From: Lysobacteraceae bacterium
GTDB taxonomy: Bacteria; Pseudomonadota; Gammaproteobacteria; Xanthomonadales; Xanthomonadaceae
DNA length: 64,000 nt
Assembly: GCA_004297225.1 (NCBI GenBank)
Contig: SCUI01000010.1
Coordinates: forward strand, 558,001-622,000
Direction: 5' to 3'
A program made the position numbers and the translations under genes. The notes below the pieces were generated by a model. The model saw only the letters and a program-made list of their open reading frames with translations, was not told the origin of the DNA and searched no databases. How positions within the stretch are numbered: position 1 is the stretch's first letter; every line of letters starts with the position of its first letter. Below, one piece after another: positions 36,537 through 47,000 of the stretch.

Positions 36537-37847
36537 ATGTCGTTGAAGTACAAATTGCTCGCGAGCACCGTGGCCGGGTTGCTGTTGTCGGCGAACGCCG
36601 GCGCGGTGGTGCTGGGAGTCGATCCGGCGCGCGCCTACGCCGCGGAACTCGAGGACGGCACCACGCTGACCGACCCCGCGGACACCGTGTCGTTCGAGGT
36701 CGGCTACAACTTCAGCGACGGTGAGGTGCGCTATGGACGCTTCGCGTGCACCGACAACCTGACGATGGCCGGCTTGACCGTCTCGACCGCATCGCCCGAC
36801 CTGGCCCTCGGCGCGATCAACGGCCAGGGCACCAGCGCAGTCTTCTTCTCGATGACCGCCGGTGCATCGCCGGGAGCGACCGCCGACGACGTCATCACGG
36901 TCGATGCCACCAACACCCTGGAGGACGGCGGCGACGTCAGCTGCGAGTTCGCCATCTACGACCAGCCTTCGCAGGCGCAGGCGGGAGGTGCCAACGGTCT
37001 CGTCTACACCACCGGCCTGCAGCCGTTCATCGAGCGGGTGCCCGGTTTCGTGTTCGAATTCGAGGCGGGGGATCCGGACCAGGGCGTTGCCGACGTCGAG
37101 GCAGCTCTTGGCTCGTACATGGGCTTCACGCCGATCAACGACTGGGCCAACTTCGCGAACTTCCGCTTCCAGGAAGTTGCCGGCGTGCTCAAGGCCGACG
37201 GAACCCAGGTCACCATCCCGGACATCTTCGGCGGCGATACCGCGATCATCGTCGATGGCGACTTCAGCGCGGCCGACAACATCTGGTTGTGGGACAACCT
37301 CAGTGCCAATTGGTATTGGGACAGTTTCGACGATGACAGTGCGTCGTTCACCGGCGTGACGATCCCGCTCGACGCCTACCTCCAGTACGACGTGGACGAC
37401 GTCGACCCGATCCAGGAAAGCGAGTATTTCGCGACCCTCGAGGCCGACGCGAATCCAGGTTATGTCGTGGCGGACGTGGGCCCGATCCGCATCGGCGAGA
37501 TCGTCCGCAACGGTACCCAGCTGCAGGCGCCGCTCGTGCAGCTGCCGCAGGGCTGGCTGAGCCGCATCGCGATCACGAACACGGGGGCCCTGGCGCGTCC
37601 GTATTCGCTTGAAGTGATGACCGAAACCGGTCGCACCGCCACCGTCTCCCCGTCGACCGGCACGGTGCCCGCAGGTGGCACGGTCGTGATCGACCTGGCC
37701 GACATCGTGACCTTCAGCCACAACCGCGGCACGATCCACCTGAATGTCGCGGCTCCGGACAACCAGATCCAGGGTCTGTACCAGATCGTGAATCCGGTGG
37801 CCGGTTCGCTGAGCAACCACGTGATGGTGCGCCCGGCCACCAACTAA
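36537..37847 (+). CDS. Exported protein of unknown function, tandem paralogue 2
   Basis: The 436-residue protein repeats the layout of the previous gene: signal peptide (cut near SANAGA, residue 22), EVRYGRFAC and VSCEFAIYD cysteine motifs, an acidic middle with less similarity (including a Trp/Asp-rich WLWDNLSANWYWDSFDDD stretch), and the shared C-terminus ending in SNHVMVRP followed by Ala-Thr-Asn. AGGAG lies six bases before ATG 36537. Its own inverted repeat and terminator indicate independent transcription. Function unknown. Confidence 0.75.
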   Translation: MSLKYKLLASTVAGLLLSANAGAVVLGVDPARAYAAELEDGTTLTDPADTVSFEVGYNFSDGEVRYGRFACTDNLTMAGLTVSTASPDLALGAINGQGTSAVFFSMTAGASPGATADDVITVDATNTLEDGGDVSCEFAIYDQPSQAQAGGANGLVYTTGLQPFIERVPGFVFEFEAGDPDQGVADVEAALGSYMGFTPINDWANFANFRFQEVAGVLKADGTQVTIPDIFGGDTAIIVDGDFSAADNIWLWDNLSANWYWDSFDDDSASFTGVTIPLDAYLQYDVDDVDPIQESEYFATLEADANPGYVVADVGPIRIGEIVRNGTQLQAPLVQLPQGWLSRIAITNTGALARPYSLEVMTETGRTATVSPSTGTVPAGGTVVIDLADIVTFSHNRGTIHLNVAAPDNQIQGLYQIVNPVAGSLSNHVMVRPATN

Positions 37848-37873
37848 GCCAGGAGCGTTAACCGCAACACGGA

Positions 37874-37899
37874 AGAGGCCCGCTTCGGCGGGCCTCTTT
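37874..37899 (+). terminator. Rho-independent terminator after paralogue 2
   Basis: AGAGGCCCGC and GCGGGCCTCT pair around TTCG, followed by a short T-rich run. The stem is nearly the same as that after paralogue 1, as expected of a duplicated unit. Confidence 0.85.
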
Positions 37900-37924
37900 C
37901 GTTGTGCCTGCCCGCGCGGGACGA

Positions 37925-38812
37925 TCAGGGCATCAGCGCGGCGTGGTAGCGCGGCGAGAGCCAACCGGCGTAATCGGGGCGCGTCGCCTCGTTCGCATAG
38001 GGCTTGCCGCGGATCGCTTCGTACTCGGCCGCCATCCGCGCCCAGGGATGTTCCGCGCGCGGCACGTTGGTGGCCACGCCGCCGTGGAACTGGTGGAAGG
38101 TCGCTTCCCCCAGCAGCATCACCGGCACGACGCCCGGAAGCTGGTGCGCGCGATTGAAGAAGTCCAGGTTGACCAGCCCGCCGCCCGCGCTGGCGAAGGC
38201 TTCGTCCATGCCGCCGAGCGCGAGGAAGTCGTCGCGCCGCAATGCAAAGCAGTTGCTCTCCGACAGCTGGCCGAAATACCCCTCGCCGGACGAGTACGCC
38301 AGGCACGAGACCTCGAACAGGCGGTAGCCGTTTTCCTGCCAGGGCACGCGATCCAGCAGCGCATCCTCGACCGACTGGTCGTAGCCTTCGAGCATCGATT
38401 CGTTCTGCGGCTTCGGCCCGAGGTGCATGCCCAGCGTGTACACGAACGGATGCCGGTGCGATCGCAGCGCGGCGAGCGCATGGTGCAACACGCCCGGCGA
38501 GAGCATGCGCGCGCCGTCGATGCAGACCATCACGTATTCGCCATGCGCGTGGCCGACGGCGCGGTTGATCGCCGCGCACGGCGACGGATTGCCGGCCGGC
38601 GCCTGCAGCAGGCGGATGTCCGCGGACACGGCGTCGACGTCGTCGCGGCGCAAGGGCGCGCTCGAACCGTTGTCCACGGCGATGACTTCCACGTTGGCCG
38701 CATCGATGCCGCGCTGGTAGGGCACGGCGAGCGTGCGCAGGGTGCGCGCGGCCTCGCGGCGCATCTCGTGGAAGACGGCGATGACGCTCAGGCGCGGGCC
38801 GGGTGCGGTCAT
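37925..38812 (-). CDS. Glycosyltransferase family 2 protein
   Basis: The 295-residue GT-A enzyme has LSVIAVFHEMRREAARTL, the nucleotide-binding VIAVDNGSS, and a metal-site region MVCIDGARML where the usual DXD is reduced to one Asp. DEAFASAGGG follows later. It probably adds a sugar to a surface glycan. It overlaps the sulfotransferase gene by ATGA, so the two act together. Donor and acceptor are unknown. Confidence 0.8.
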   Translation of the reverse strand: MTAPGPRLSVIAVFHEMRREAARTLRTLAVPYQRGIDAANVEVIAVDNGSSAPLRRDDVDAVSADIRLLQAPAGNPSPCAAINRAVGHAHGEYVMVCIDGARMLSPGVLHHALAALRSHRHPFVYTLGMHLGPKPQNESMLEGYDQSVEDALLDRVPWQENGYRLFEVSCLAYSSGEGYFGQLSESNCFALRRDDFLALGGMDEAFASAGGGLVNLDFFNRAHQLPGVVPVMLLGEATFHQFHGGVATNVPRAEHPWARMAAEYEAIRGKPYANEATRPDYAGWLSPRYHAALMP

Positions 38813-39519
38813 GCGCGACCCGCCGCTTCCAGCAGCGCGGTATGCATGGCCGCATGGGCATCGGGGAGCGGGGCGTCGCCGGGCGCCGTGCCGGAGCGCA
38901 GTTCCTCCTCGAAGAACTCGTCCGTCGCCCCGCCGCTTCCGCGCAGCCCGAGGGCGCCCGACAGCGCATCGACAGCGGCAACATAGGCCATCGGCGTCGT
39001 ATCGAAATCCACGAGCGGGAACGGTGCCAGCGCGTGCAGCGCCAGCAGGCGCTCGTTGTAGGCGAGCCACAGGTCCAGCGCCGCCCGGGCCGGCATCGAC
39101 GGATCACGCGCGGTCAGCGATGCGACGACCCGCGCGGGGTGGCGGAAGGTGCCGACGAAACGCACGGCGCCCAGGCCTTCGCGCCAGAACGGCAGCGTGA
39201 GCAGGGTGCGCGGATCCTTGAATCCCCATGGCGCGCCGTCGCTGCCGCCCGCCAGCGAGGCCACGATCGCATCGCGTCGTGCCGCCGCCGCCGCGTCCCA
39301 GCGCAGCTGGCGGGGCGGGCGATCCCAGGCGCCGCCGCTGGCGGCCAGCACCGCGTCATTGAGGTCCATGACCTGCTGGTTCTCGCGGTTGCCCTTGCGG
39401 TTGTAGGGGCGCGATTCGTAGACCTCGCCGAGGAACAGCCCGCGTTGCTGCAGGCTGCCGGCCAGGCAGCTGGTGCCGCTGCGGTGCATGCCCAGGATCA
39501 GGATCGGTGGCGAGGGCAC
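38809..39519 (-). CDS. Sulfotransferase family protein
   Basis: The roughly 236-residue protein has the PAPS 5'-phosphosulfate-binding loop LGMHRSGTSCL near its start, WGFKDPRTLLTLPFW, and a 3'-phosphate-binding-like region VGTFRHPARVVASL. Enzymes of this type move sulfate from PAPS to carbohydrates. GTG 39519 is chosen; the ORF is open further upstream but would overlap the divergent acyltransferase promoter. It is coupled with the GT2 gene and may sulfate the same glycan. Confidence 0.78.
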   Translation of the reverse strand: MPSPPILILGMHRSGTSCLAGSLQQRGLFLGEVYESRPYNRKGNRENQQVMDLNDAVLAASGGAWDRPPRQLRWDAAAAARRDAIVASLAGGSDGAPWGFKDPRTLLTLPFWREGLGAVRFVGTFRHPARVVASLTARDPSMPARAALDLWLAYNERLLALHALAPFPLVDFDTTPMAYVAAVDALSGALGLRGSGGATDEFFEEELRSGTAPGDAPLPDAHAAMHTALLEAAGRA

Positions 39520-39566
39520 GGCGGCTCCGGCGGCGGCAAGGCTGTCGAGGATAGCGACTCGCGCCG

Positions 39567-39572
39567 TATAGT
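39567..39572 (+). promoter_or_regulatory. Leaderless-type -10 of the acyltransferase gene
   Basis: TATAGT ends six bases before ATG 39579, so the transcript should begin at or near the start codon. No Shine-Dalgarno sequence is present. Confidence 0.45.
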
Positions 39573-39578
39573 GCGCCC

Positions 39579-40706
39579 ATGCCGACCCGCCTCGCGCACC
39601 TGTTCCTGGGCAGGCCCCGCACGCGCCAGCAGCACTACGACGCACTCGACGGCCTGCGTGGGCTGGCCGTGCTGATCGTGATCGCCTCGCACCTGTCCCT
39701 GCTCGGTTTCGGGCTGGTCCCGGGCTTGCCGGTCGGCGGCATCGGCAAGAGCGGCGTGTACCTGTTCTTCGTGCTCAGTGCATTCCTGCTGACCCGCCTG
39801 TTGCTGGAACGCACGCCGGCCCGGTTCGCGGATGGCCGGCTATGGGTCGGATATGCAATGCGCCGCGTGCTTCGCATCTGGCCGCTGTACCTGGTGGTGC
39901 TGGCGCTGGCATGGGCGATCACGCGCGCGGGAGCGCCGTGGTGGCACTACCAGCTCGACGGCGCGGCAGTGTTGCGGCACCTCGCCTTGCGGGAAGGCTA
40001 CAGCGTGCTCTGGAGCATCCCGGTCGAGTTCAAGTTCTACCTGTGGTTGCCGCTGATGGCGCTGGCGCTGGCGTGGATGGCTGCGCGGCGGTGGCCGCTG
40101 CCCGCGCAGGCGCTGGTCTGGCTGGCCGCGCTGGCCCTGGCGACGTGGGCCTGGCCGCCCTCGCAGACAGGCATCAACGACGTCCGCCTGGGGCCCTACC
40201 TGCCGCTGTTCCTGGCCGGCGGCGCCGCCGCCGCGATCGACCTGCGCATCGGCCACGGCGGCGCGTCGCGGGGGTGGGGCATCGCCGGGCTGCTGGCCTG
40301 CGCCGCCTTCGTGCTGACGTTGCCGGAAACCTGGGCGGCGCTGTCGGGGACACCCGTGGACCACAAGCTCACCCATACATGGTTCGTGTTCTTCGGCGTG
40401 ACGTGGGCGACGCTGCTGTTGGCGGTGCTGCATGGGCCGCGCTGGTTGCGCGCGCCGTTCGCCTGGGCGCCGATGCGCCTGCTGGGCGTGGTGAGCTTCA
40501 GTGCCTACCTGTGGCACATGCCCGTGCTTTACGGCATGGCGGCCATGGGCGCCGGGGACTGGCCGCTCGCGGGGTGGTGGGTGTTCGCCGCGACGCTGTT
40601 GTTGTCCATGGCATCGTTCCTGCTGGTGGAGCGGCCATGGCGCGATGTCCGGCTACCGGCCGATGCTAAAATCAGCCGGGTTTTTCCATGGTGGAGCCGC
40701 ACGTGA
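39579..40706 (+). CDS. Acyltransferase 3 (OafA-like) membrane protein
   Basis: The 375-residue protein has about ten membrane segments and acyltransferase-3 signatures: YDALDGLRGLAVLIVIASH with the family His, VYLFFVLSAFLLTRLL, and a C-terminal SFSAYLWHMPVLYG. Such enzymes O-acylate surface polysaccharides. It overlaps metB by GTGA, linking the glycan genes to metB. Confidence 0.88.
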   Translation: MPTRLAHLFLGRPRTRQQHYDALDGLRGLAVLIVIASHLSLLGFGLVPGLPVGGIGKSGVYLFFVLSAFLLTRLLLERTPARFADGRLWVGYAMRRVLRIWPLYLVVLALAWAITRAGAPWWHYQLDGAAVLRHLALREGYSVLWSIPVEFKFYLWLPLMALALAWMAARRWPLPAQALVWLAALALATWAWPPSQTGINDVRLGPYLPLFLAGGAAAAIDLRIGHGGASRGWGIAGLLACAAFVLTLPETWAALSGTPVDHKLTHTWFVFFGVTWATLLLAVLHGPRWLRAPFAWAPMRLLGVVSFSAYLWHMPVLYGMAAMGAGDWPLAGWWVFAATLLLSMASFLLVERPWRDVRLPADAKISRVFPWWSRT

Positions 40707-41881
40707 CCAAGAACGACGACCGCGACTCGCATCGCCCCGCCCTCGGCACCCTCGCGATCCACGCGGGGCAATCGCCCGACCCGAGCACCGGCGCGGTGAT
40801 GACGCCGATCTACGCGACCTCCACCTACGTGCAGTCCAGCCCGGGCGTGCACCAGGGCTTCGAATACTCGCGCAGCCACAACCCGACGCGCTTCGCCTAC
40901 GAGCGCTGCGTGGCGGCACTGGAGGGCGGCACGCGCGGCTTCGCCTTCGCGTCGGGCCTGGCCGCCACCTCGACGATCCTCGAGCTGCTGGACAGCGGCA
41001 GCCACGTGATCGCGATGGACGACGTCTACGGCGGCACCTATCGCCTGTTCGAGCGGGTCCGCCGGCGCAGCGCCGGGCTGGACTTCAGCTGGGTCGACCT
41101 CGGCGACAGCGCCGCGTTCGAGGCCGCGATCCGCCCCGAGACGCGCATGGTCTGGATCGAGACGCCGACCAACCCGCTGCTGAAGCTCGTCGAGATCGCC
41201 CGCGTGGCGGAGATCGCGCGCAAGCGCGGCCTCATCGTCGTCGCCGACAACACCTTCTGCTCGCCGATGGTGCAGCGCCCGCTCGAACACGGCGCGCACA
41301 TCGTCATGCATTCAGCCACCAAGTACCTCAATGGCCACTCCGACATCGTCGGCGGCATGGCGGTGGTGGGCGACGACGCGGCGCTCGCCGAGCAGATGGC
41401 CTTCCTGCAGAACTCGGTCGGCGCGGTGCAGGGGCCGTTCGACAGCTTCCTGGCCCTGCGCGGCCTGAAGACGCTGCATTTGCGCATGCGTGCGCATTGC
41501 GACAACGCGCTGGCGCTGGCGACCAGGCTCGAGGGCCACCCGAAGCTGGAGCGCGTGGTCTACCCGGGCCTGCCCTCGCATCCGCAGCACGCGCTGGCGG
41601 GACGGCAGATGGACGGCTACGGCGGCATGGTCTCCATCTTCCTCAAGGGCGGTTTCGAGGCGGCGCAGCGATTCTGCGAGCGCACGCGGCTGTTCGCGCT
41701 GGCCGAGTCGCTGGGCGGCGTCGAGAGCCTGGTCAACCACCCCGCGGTCATGACCCACGCATCGGTGCCGCCCGAGCGGCGCGCGGAGCTCGGGATCGGC
41801 GACAACCTGGTGCGGCTGAGTGTCGGCGTGGAGGACATCGCCGACCTCACCGACGACGTCCTTTCCGCGCTGGGGGAGTAA
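40703..41881 (+). CDS. metB: Cystathionine gamma-lyase/synthase (trans-sulfuration PLP enzyme)
   Basis: The 392-residue Cys/Met-metabolism PLP enzyme has TPIYATSTYVQ, SGLAATSTILELL, the PLP Lys in HSATKYLNGHSD and a conserved C-terminal SVGVEDIADL. Synthase or lyase activity cannot be separated by eye. GTG 40703 is chosen for its overlap with the upstream stop and the GGTGGAG site; ATG 40688 is the alternative. metB is the left border of the O-antigen locus in xanthomonads. Confidence 0.93.
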   Translation: MTKNDDRDSHRPALGTLAIHAGQSPDPSTGAVMTPIYATSTYVQSSPGVHQGFEYSRSHNPTRFAYERCVAALEGGTRGFAFASGLAATSTILELLDSGSHVIAMDDVYGGTYRLFERVRRRSAGLDFSWVDLGDSAAFEAAIRPETRMVWIETPTNPLLKLVEIARVAEIARKRGLIVVADNTFCSPMVQRPLEHGAHIVMHSATKYLNGHSDIVGGMAVVGDDAALAEQMAFLQNSVGAVQGPFDSFLALRGLKTLHLRMRAHCDNALALATRLEGHPKLERVVYPGLPSHPQHALAGRQMDGYGGMVSIFLKGGFEAAQRFCERTRLFALAESLGGVESLVNHPAVMTHASVPPERRAELGIGDNLVRLSVGVEDIADLTDDVLSALGE

Positions 41882-41888
41882 CCGCGGC

Positions 41889-42698
41889 ATGGACCGCCGA
41901 TCCGGGGGGCCCTTGTCCGCGCTCGGCCGACACCGTTCGCTGACCTGGGAGCTGGCGCGGCGCGACGTGCTCGGCCGCTATCGCGGCGCGAGCTTCGGCC
42001 TCCTGTGGTCGCTGATCAGCCCGTTCCTCCTGCTGTGCGTCTACACGTTCGCCTTCGGCACCGTGATGGGCAGCCGTTGGCCGCAGATCGCAAGCGGGGA
42101 GACGCACTTCGCGATCGTGCTGTTCGTGGGGCTCATCGTCCACGGCTTCCTCGCCGAATGCCTGGGGCGCGGGCCGGAGCTCATCGTCTCCAACCCCAAC
42201 TTCGTGAAGAAGGTGATCTTCCCGCTGGAGATCCTGCCCTGGCCGATGGTGCTGTCGGCGTTGTTCCATGCCTGCATGAACGTGGTCGTGTTCCTCCTGT
42301 TGCGGCTCGCGCTCGACGGCGAAATCGCATGGACGTTCGTGCTGCTTCCGCTGGTGATGCTGCCGCTGGTGGTGCTCGGGCTGGGCGTGTCCTGGTTCCT
42401 CGCGGCGACGGCGGTCTACGTCCGCGACATCCGCCAGGTGACCGGTCCGCTGAGCATGGCGTTGCTGTTCCTGTCCTCGGCGATGATGCCGGTCGAGGTG
42501 ATCCCGCCCGCCTACCGCTGGGTGTTCCAGATCAACCCGCTCACCTTCATCATCGACCAGGCCCGCGAGGTCCTGCTCTGGGGGAACATGCCCGACTGGG
42601 CCGGGCTGGGGGTGTACCTGGCGGGCGCGACGGTGGTGATGTTCGCCGGCTGGGCCTGGTTCCGCCTCACCCGGCCGGGGTTCGCCGATGTCCTCTGA
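41889..42698 (+). CDS. wzm: O-antigen ABC transporter permease (Wzm)
   Basis: The 269-residue ABC-2 permease has six membrane segments, an N-terminal ELARRDVLGRYRGASFGLLW interface helix and the SAMMPVEVIPPAYRW segment near the last helices. With Wzt it exports undecaprenyl-linked polysaccharide across the inner membrane. It overlaps wzt by 11 bases. Confidence 0.93.
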   Translation: MDRRSGGPLSALGRHRSLTWELARRDVLGRYRGASFGLLWSLISPFLLLCVYTFAFGTVMGSRWPQIASGETHFAIVLFVGLIVHGFLAECLGRGPELIVSNPNFVKKVIFPLEILPWPMVLSALFHACMNVVVFLLLRLALDGEIAWTFVLLPLVMLPLVVLGLGVSWFLAATAVYVRDIRQVTGPLSMALLFLSSAMMPVEVIPPAYRWVFQINPLTFIIDQAREVLLWGNMPDWAGLGVYLAGATVVMFAGWAWFRLTRPGFADVL

Positions 42699-44076
42699 AC
42701 TGGCCATCCGCGCGCGGGGCCTGTCGAAGGTCTATCCGGTGTACGCCAAGCCGCACCATCGCCTGATGCAGGCACTGGACCCGCGGCGCGGGCGCCACTG
42801 GCACAACGAATTCCACGCCCTGCAACCGCTGGACCTGGACATCCGCCGTGGCGAGACGGTGGGCATCGTCGGCCGCAACGGCTCCGGGAAGTCCACGCTG
42901 CTGCAACTGGTGTGCGGCACGCTCGCGCCGACCACCGGCAGCGTCGAGGTCGCCGGCCGGATCGCCGCGCTGCTGGAACTCGGCGCCGGCTTCAACCCGG
43001 ATTTCACCGGCCGCGAGAATGCGTACCTCAACGGCTCCGTCCTCGGCCTCTCGCGCGGCGAACTGGACGACTGCTTCGACGCGATCGCGGCGTTCGCCGA
43101 CATCGGCGAATTCATGGACCAGCCGGTCAAGAACTACTCGAGCGGCATGTACGTGCGCCTGGCGTTCGCGGTCGCGATCAACGTCAACCCCGACGTGCTG
43201 ATCGTGGACGAAGCGCTGTCCGTGGGCGACGAAGCCTTCCAGCGCAAGTGTTTCGCCCGCATCGAGCGGATCCGCGAGGACGGCGCGACCGTGCTGTTCG
43301 TCTCGCATGCCGCGGGTACGGTGGTGGAACTGTGCGACCGCGCGGTGCTGCTCGACCACGGCGAGATGCTCGGTTCGGGGCGCCCGCGCGGGATCATCGC
43401 GCGCTACCAGAAGCTCCTGTACGCGCCGGCCGACCGGGCCGCCCGCGTGCGCGAGGAGATTCGTGGCCACTACGCCTCCGGCGCCGCCGACGAGGAAGCA
43501 GACGCGGATGCCGCACCGGCCATCGAGGCCGGTGGCGCGACCGGGCCCGTGGCGCGGCACGCGGCGCCGGCGCGGCCGGGCGTGGCAAGGCACGAGCGCG
43601 CGCGCTGGGATCCGGGGATGGTACCGTCGAGCACCGTGGCCTACGAGAACCTGGGCGCCAGCATCGTCGACCCGCACATCGAGACGCCGGAAGGCGAGCG
43701 CGTCAACGTCCTCGTTGCCGGGGACGAATACGTCTACAGTTACGACGTGGAGTTCACCCGGACGCTGGCGCGCGTCCGCTACGGGATGATGATGCGTTCG
43801 ACCATCGGCATCGACATTGGCGGCTGCGCGAGCGCGATCCCGACCGAGGCCATTCCCGTGGTCGAGCGCGGCACCGTGATCAAGGCGCGCTTCCGCTTCC
43901 GCTGCATCCTCGCGCCGGGCGTGTATTTCGCCAACGCCGGCGTGCTCGCGTCGCTGGGCGAAGGCGAGGAATTCGTCGACCGGCGCATCGACGCGGCGAT
44001 GTTCCGGGTGATGCCGCAGTGGGGGCGCCTGGCCACCGGCCTGGTGGACATGGACGTGGCGCCGGAGGCCGGGTGA
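42688..44076 (+). CDS. wzt: O-antigen ABC transporter ATPase with C-terminal glycan-binding domain (Wzt)
   Basis: The 462-residue protein has Walker A IVGRNGSGKSTLL, signature VKNYSSGMYVRLAFA and Walker B VLIVDEALSVGDE. After about residue 245 there is an Ala/Asp/Glu linker and then a beta-rich C-terminal domain (about 310-455). In E. coli O9a-type systems this Wzt domain binds the modified non-reducing end of the finished chain. This predicts a chain-terminating modification here, most likely made by the next gene. Confidence 0.93.
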   Translation: MSSELAIRARGLSKVYPVYAKPHHRLMQALDPRRGRHWHNEFHALQPLDLDIRRGETVGIVGRNGSGKSTLLQLVCGTLAPTTGSVEVAGRIAALLELGAGFNPDFTGRENAYLNGSVLGLSRGELDDCFDAIAAFADIGEFMDQPVKNYSSGMYVRLAFAVAINVNPDVLIVDEALSVGDEAFQRKCFARIERIREDGATVLFVSHAAGTVVELCDRAVLLDHGEMLGSGRPRGIIARYQKLLYAPADRAARVREEIRGHYASGAADEEADADAAPAIEAGGATGPVARHAAPARPGVARHERARWDPGMVPSSTVAYENLGASIVDPHIETPEGERVNVLVAGDEYVYSYDVEFTRTLARVRYGMMMRSTIGIDIGGCASAIPTEAIPVVERGTVIKARFRFRCILAPGVYFANAGVLASLGEGEEFVDRRIDAAMFRVMPQWGRLATGLVDMDVAPEAG

Positions 44077-47000
44077 GCAGCGGCCTGCTCGTGCTGGGCA
44101 TGCACCGCAGCGGTACCTCGGCGCTGGCCCGGGTGTTGCAGCTCTGCGGCGCCGACATCGGCAGCCGCATCCTCGGCGAAAGCGCGGGCAACGAGGGCGG
44201 GCACTGGGAAGATGCCTTCGCGGTGGAGCTGCACGAGCGCCTGCTCGCCTCGCGCGGAACGCGCTGGGACGAGGCGCTGGGCCTGCCGGCGGACTGGCAT
44301 GCGGACGCGGCGGCCGGCCAGGCGCGGCGCGACATCGGCGCCTATCTGTCGGGCAACCGCGCGCGGCATCCGCTGTGGGCGGTCAAGGATCCGCGCCTGT
44401 CGCTGTTCGCCGACCTGTGGATCGACGCCGCGCGCGACGAGGGGCAGTCGCTGGGTGCAGTGCTGGTGTTGCGGCATCCGCTGGAAGTGGCGAAATCGCT
44501 GGCAGCGCGCGATGGCATCGCGCCGGCCCGCGGGCTGGTGCTGTGGCTGGAATACACGCTGGCCGCGGTCGCCGCGCTGGAGCGTGTGCCGAACACCCTG
44601 CTCACCTACGGCCAGCTGCTCGAGGACTGGCGCGCCTGCGTCGAGCGGATCCGGCAGCTGCCCGGCGGCGCGCACTTGCGGGTCGACGACGCGGCGGCCC
44701 GCCAGGTCGAGGCGTTCCTCGACGGCAAGCTGCGCCACCACGCGGAAGACGACCTGGCTGGCCTGCCGCAGGTGGTGCGCGAAGTCTGGACCGAGCTGTC
44801 CGGCCTTGCCGCCGGGGGTGGCCTGCCGCCGGGCGCGGTCGATCGCCTCGCAGGCCGCATCGCCCCGGTGCGTGAGCTGGTGCATCCACTGCTGGGGGAA
44901 ATGCGGGTCACCCAGCGCAAGTTGTGGGAGCGCGTCGGCCGCGCCGAAGCGCCGGTCGCGACGATTCCCGCAGAGCTCAAGGCATTGGCCGAGCGCGTCG
45001 AGCTGGGCCGCTCCGACCTCGTCTCGGCGATTTCAGACGACTTGCGGCACATGCAGGACGTGGCGGCGCAGGCACTGCAGGCGGCAGCCGCGCGCGAACA
45101 GGAAGCCGCGCTGGCGCGGCAGCTGGCGCCGCGGATGCAGCAGCTCGAAGCCGGGCTCGCGCAGCTCTCGCAGGTGCAGGAGCAACTGCAGCAGTCGACC
45201 GAGCGCTGCGCGGAAGCCCATGTCGAACTGGCCGCGCTTCGCGCCGAAGCGGTCGAAGCCGCGCGACAGCTCGACGCCAGTCGCTCACGGGTGCTGCAAC
45301 TGGAGCACGAAGCCACCGCGCTGCGGGCGGATTCGCAGATGCTCGAGCAGGTCAAGCGCTCGCGATCCTGGCGGCTGACGCGGCCCTTGCGCGTCGCGTT
45401 CCGCTTGCTGACGGGCCGCGGCGACCACGAATTCGCCGTCGCGCGGCAATCGCTGCGCACCCTGGTCGCGCGCACGCCCTTGCTGCCGCGACGCGCCAAG
45501 GCCAGCCTCATCGCGCGCACCCTGCGCGGCGCACCTGCGGGCCACCCCGCGCAACTGCCGGGTGCCGGGATGGCGGCGCTGGTGGCGCTCGCGCCGGCGC
45601 AAGCCGGCCTTGCCGACGTGTTCGACTGGTCGGTGATCGACTGGCATTTCCGCATCCAGCGGCCGCAGCACCTGGCGCGCGCGCTGGCCGGGCGCGGCCA
45701 CCGCGTGTTCTACGTTTCCAACAACTTCGTGGATGCGCCCGAACCCGGCTTCCGGATCGAACCGCTGGACGATTGCGGGCGGCTTTTCCAGGTGAACCTG
45801 CACCTGTCCGGTGCGCCCTCGATCTACGTCGGCCTGCCGGACGATGCCCAGGTCGCCGCTCTGCAGCGCAGCCTGGGCAAGCTGCTCGGCTGGACCGGCA
45901 CCCAGGCCTCGCTGTCGATCGTGCAGCATCCGTACTGGTCGCGGCTGGCCCGCGTGGTGCCGAACGCGCGCGTGGTCTACGACTGCATGGACCACCACGG
46001 CGGCTTCGAGAACAACGCGCCGGCCGTGCTCGAGGCGGAACGCAGCCTGCTGGCCGACGCCGACCTGGTGACGGTGACCTCCTCGTGGCTGGAGCGCGAG
46101 CTCGCCCCGCGCGCGCGCGATGTCGCGGTGATTCGCAACGCGGGCGAATACGAGTTCTTCAGCCAGGCGCCGGGCAAGGTGTTCCGCGACGAGCAGGGGC
46201 GCAAGGTCATCGGCTACTTCGGCGCGATTGCCGAGTGGTTCGACCTCGACCTGGTCCGCCGCGTGGCGCAGGAGAACCCCGGCGCGCTGGTGGTGCTGGT
46301 CGGCAATGACACCGTCGACGCCAGGAGCCGCCTCGCCGGCCTGGACAATGTGCGGCTGGTCGGCGAGCGGCCCTATGCCGACCTGCCCTACTGGCTGCAC
46401 GGCTTCGACGTCGCCTTGCTGCCGTTCCGCATCATCGACCTGACGATCGCGACCAACCCGGTCAAGGTCTACGAATACCTCGCCGCGGGCAAGCCGGTGG
46501 TGGCCGTGGACCTGCCGGAAATGGCGCAGTTCGACGGCCTGGTGCACGTCGCCAGGGATGCGGACGACTTCTCCGCTGCGGTGGCGCGGGTGCTCGCCGA
46601 AGGCGACACGGCGCAGGCACGCGCCGCCCGCCAGGCCTTCGCCGCGGGCCAGACCTGGGACCACCGCGCGCGCGCGCTGGACGAAGCGATCGCCGGGATT
46701 CGCGAACCGCTGGTCAGCGTCGTGGTGCTTGCCTACAACAACCTCGCATTCACCCAGAACTGCCTTTTCAGCATCGAGCAGTACAGCGACTACGCCAACC
46801 TCGAGGTGATCGTCGTCGACAACGCCTCGACCGACGGTTCGCCGGAATGGCTGCGGCAATGGGCCGCCGAGCCGTCCGCCGCGGGCCATCGCCGCCGCCT
46901 GGTCCTCAACGGGCAGAACCTGGGTTTCGCCGCGGGCAACAACGCCGGCCTCGCGGCGGCGCAGGGCGACTACCTCGTCCTGCTCAACAACGACACCTAC

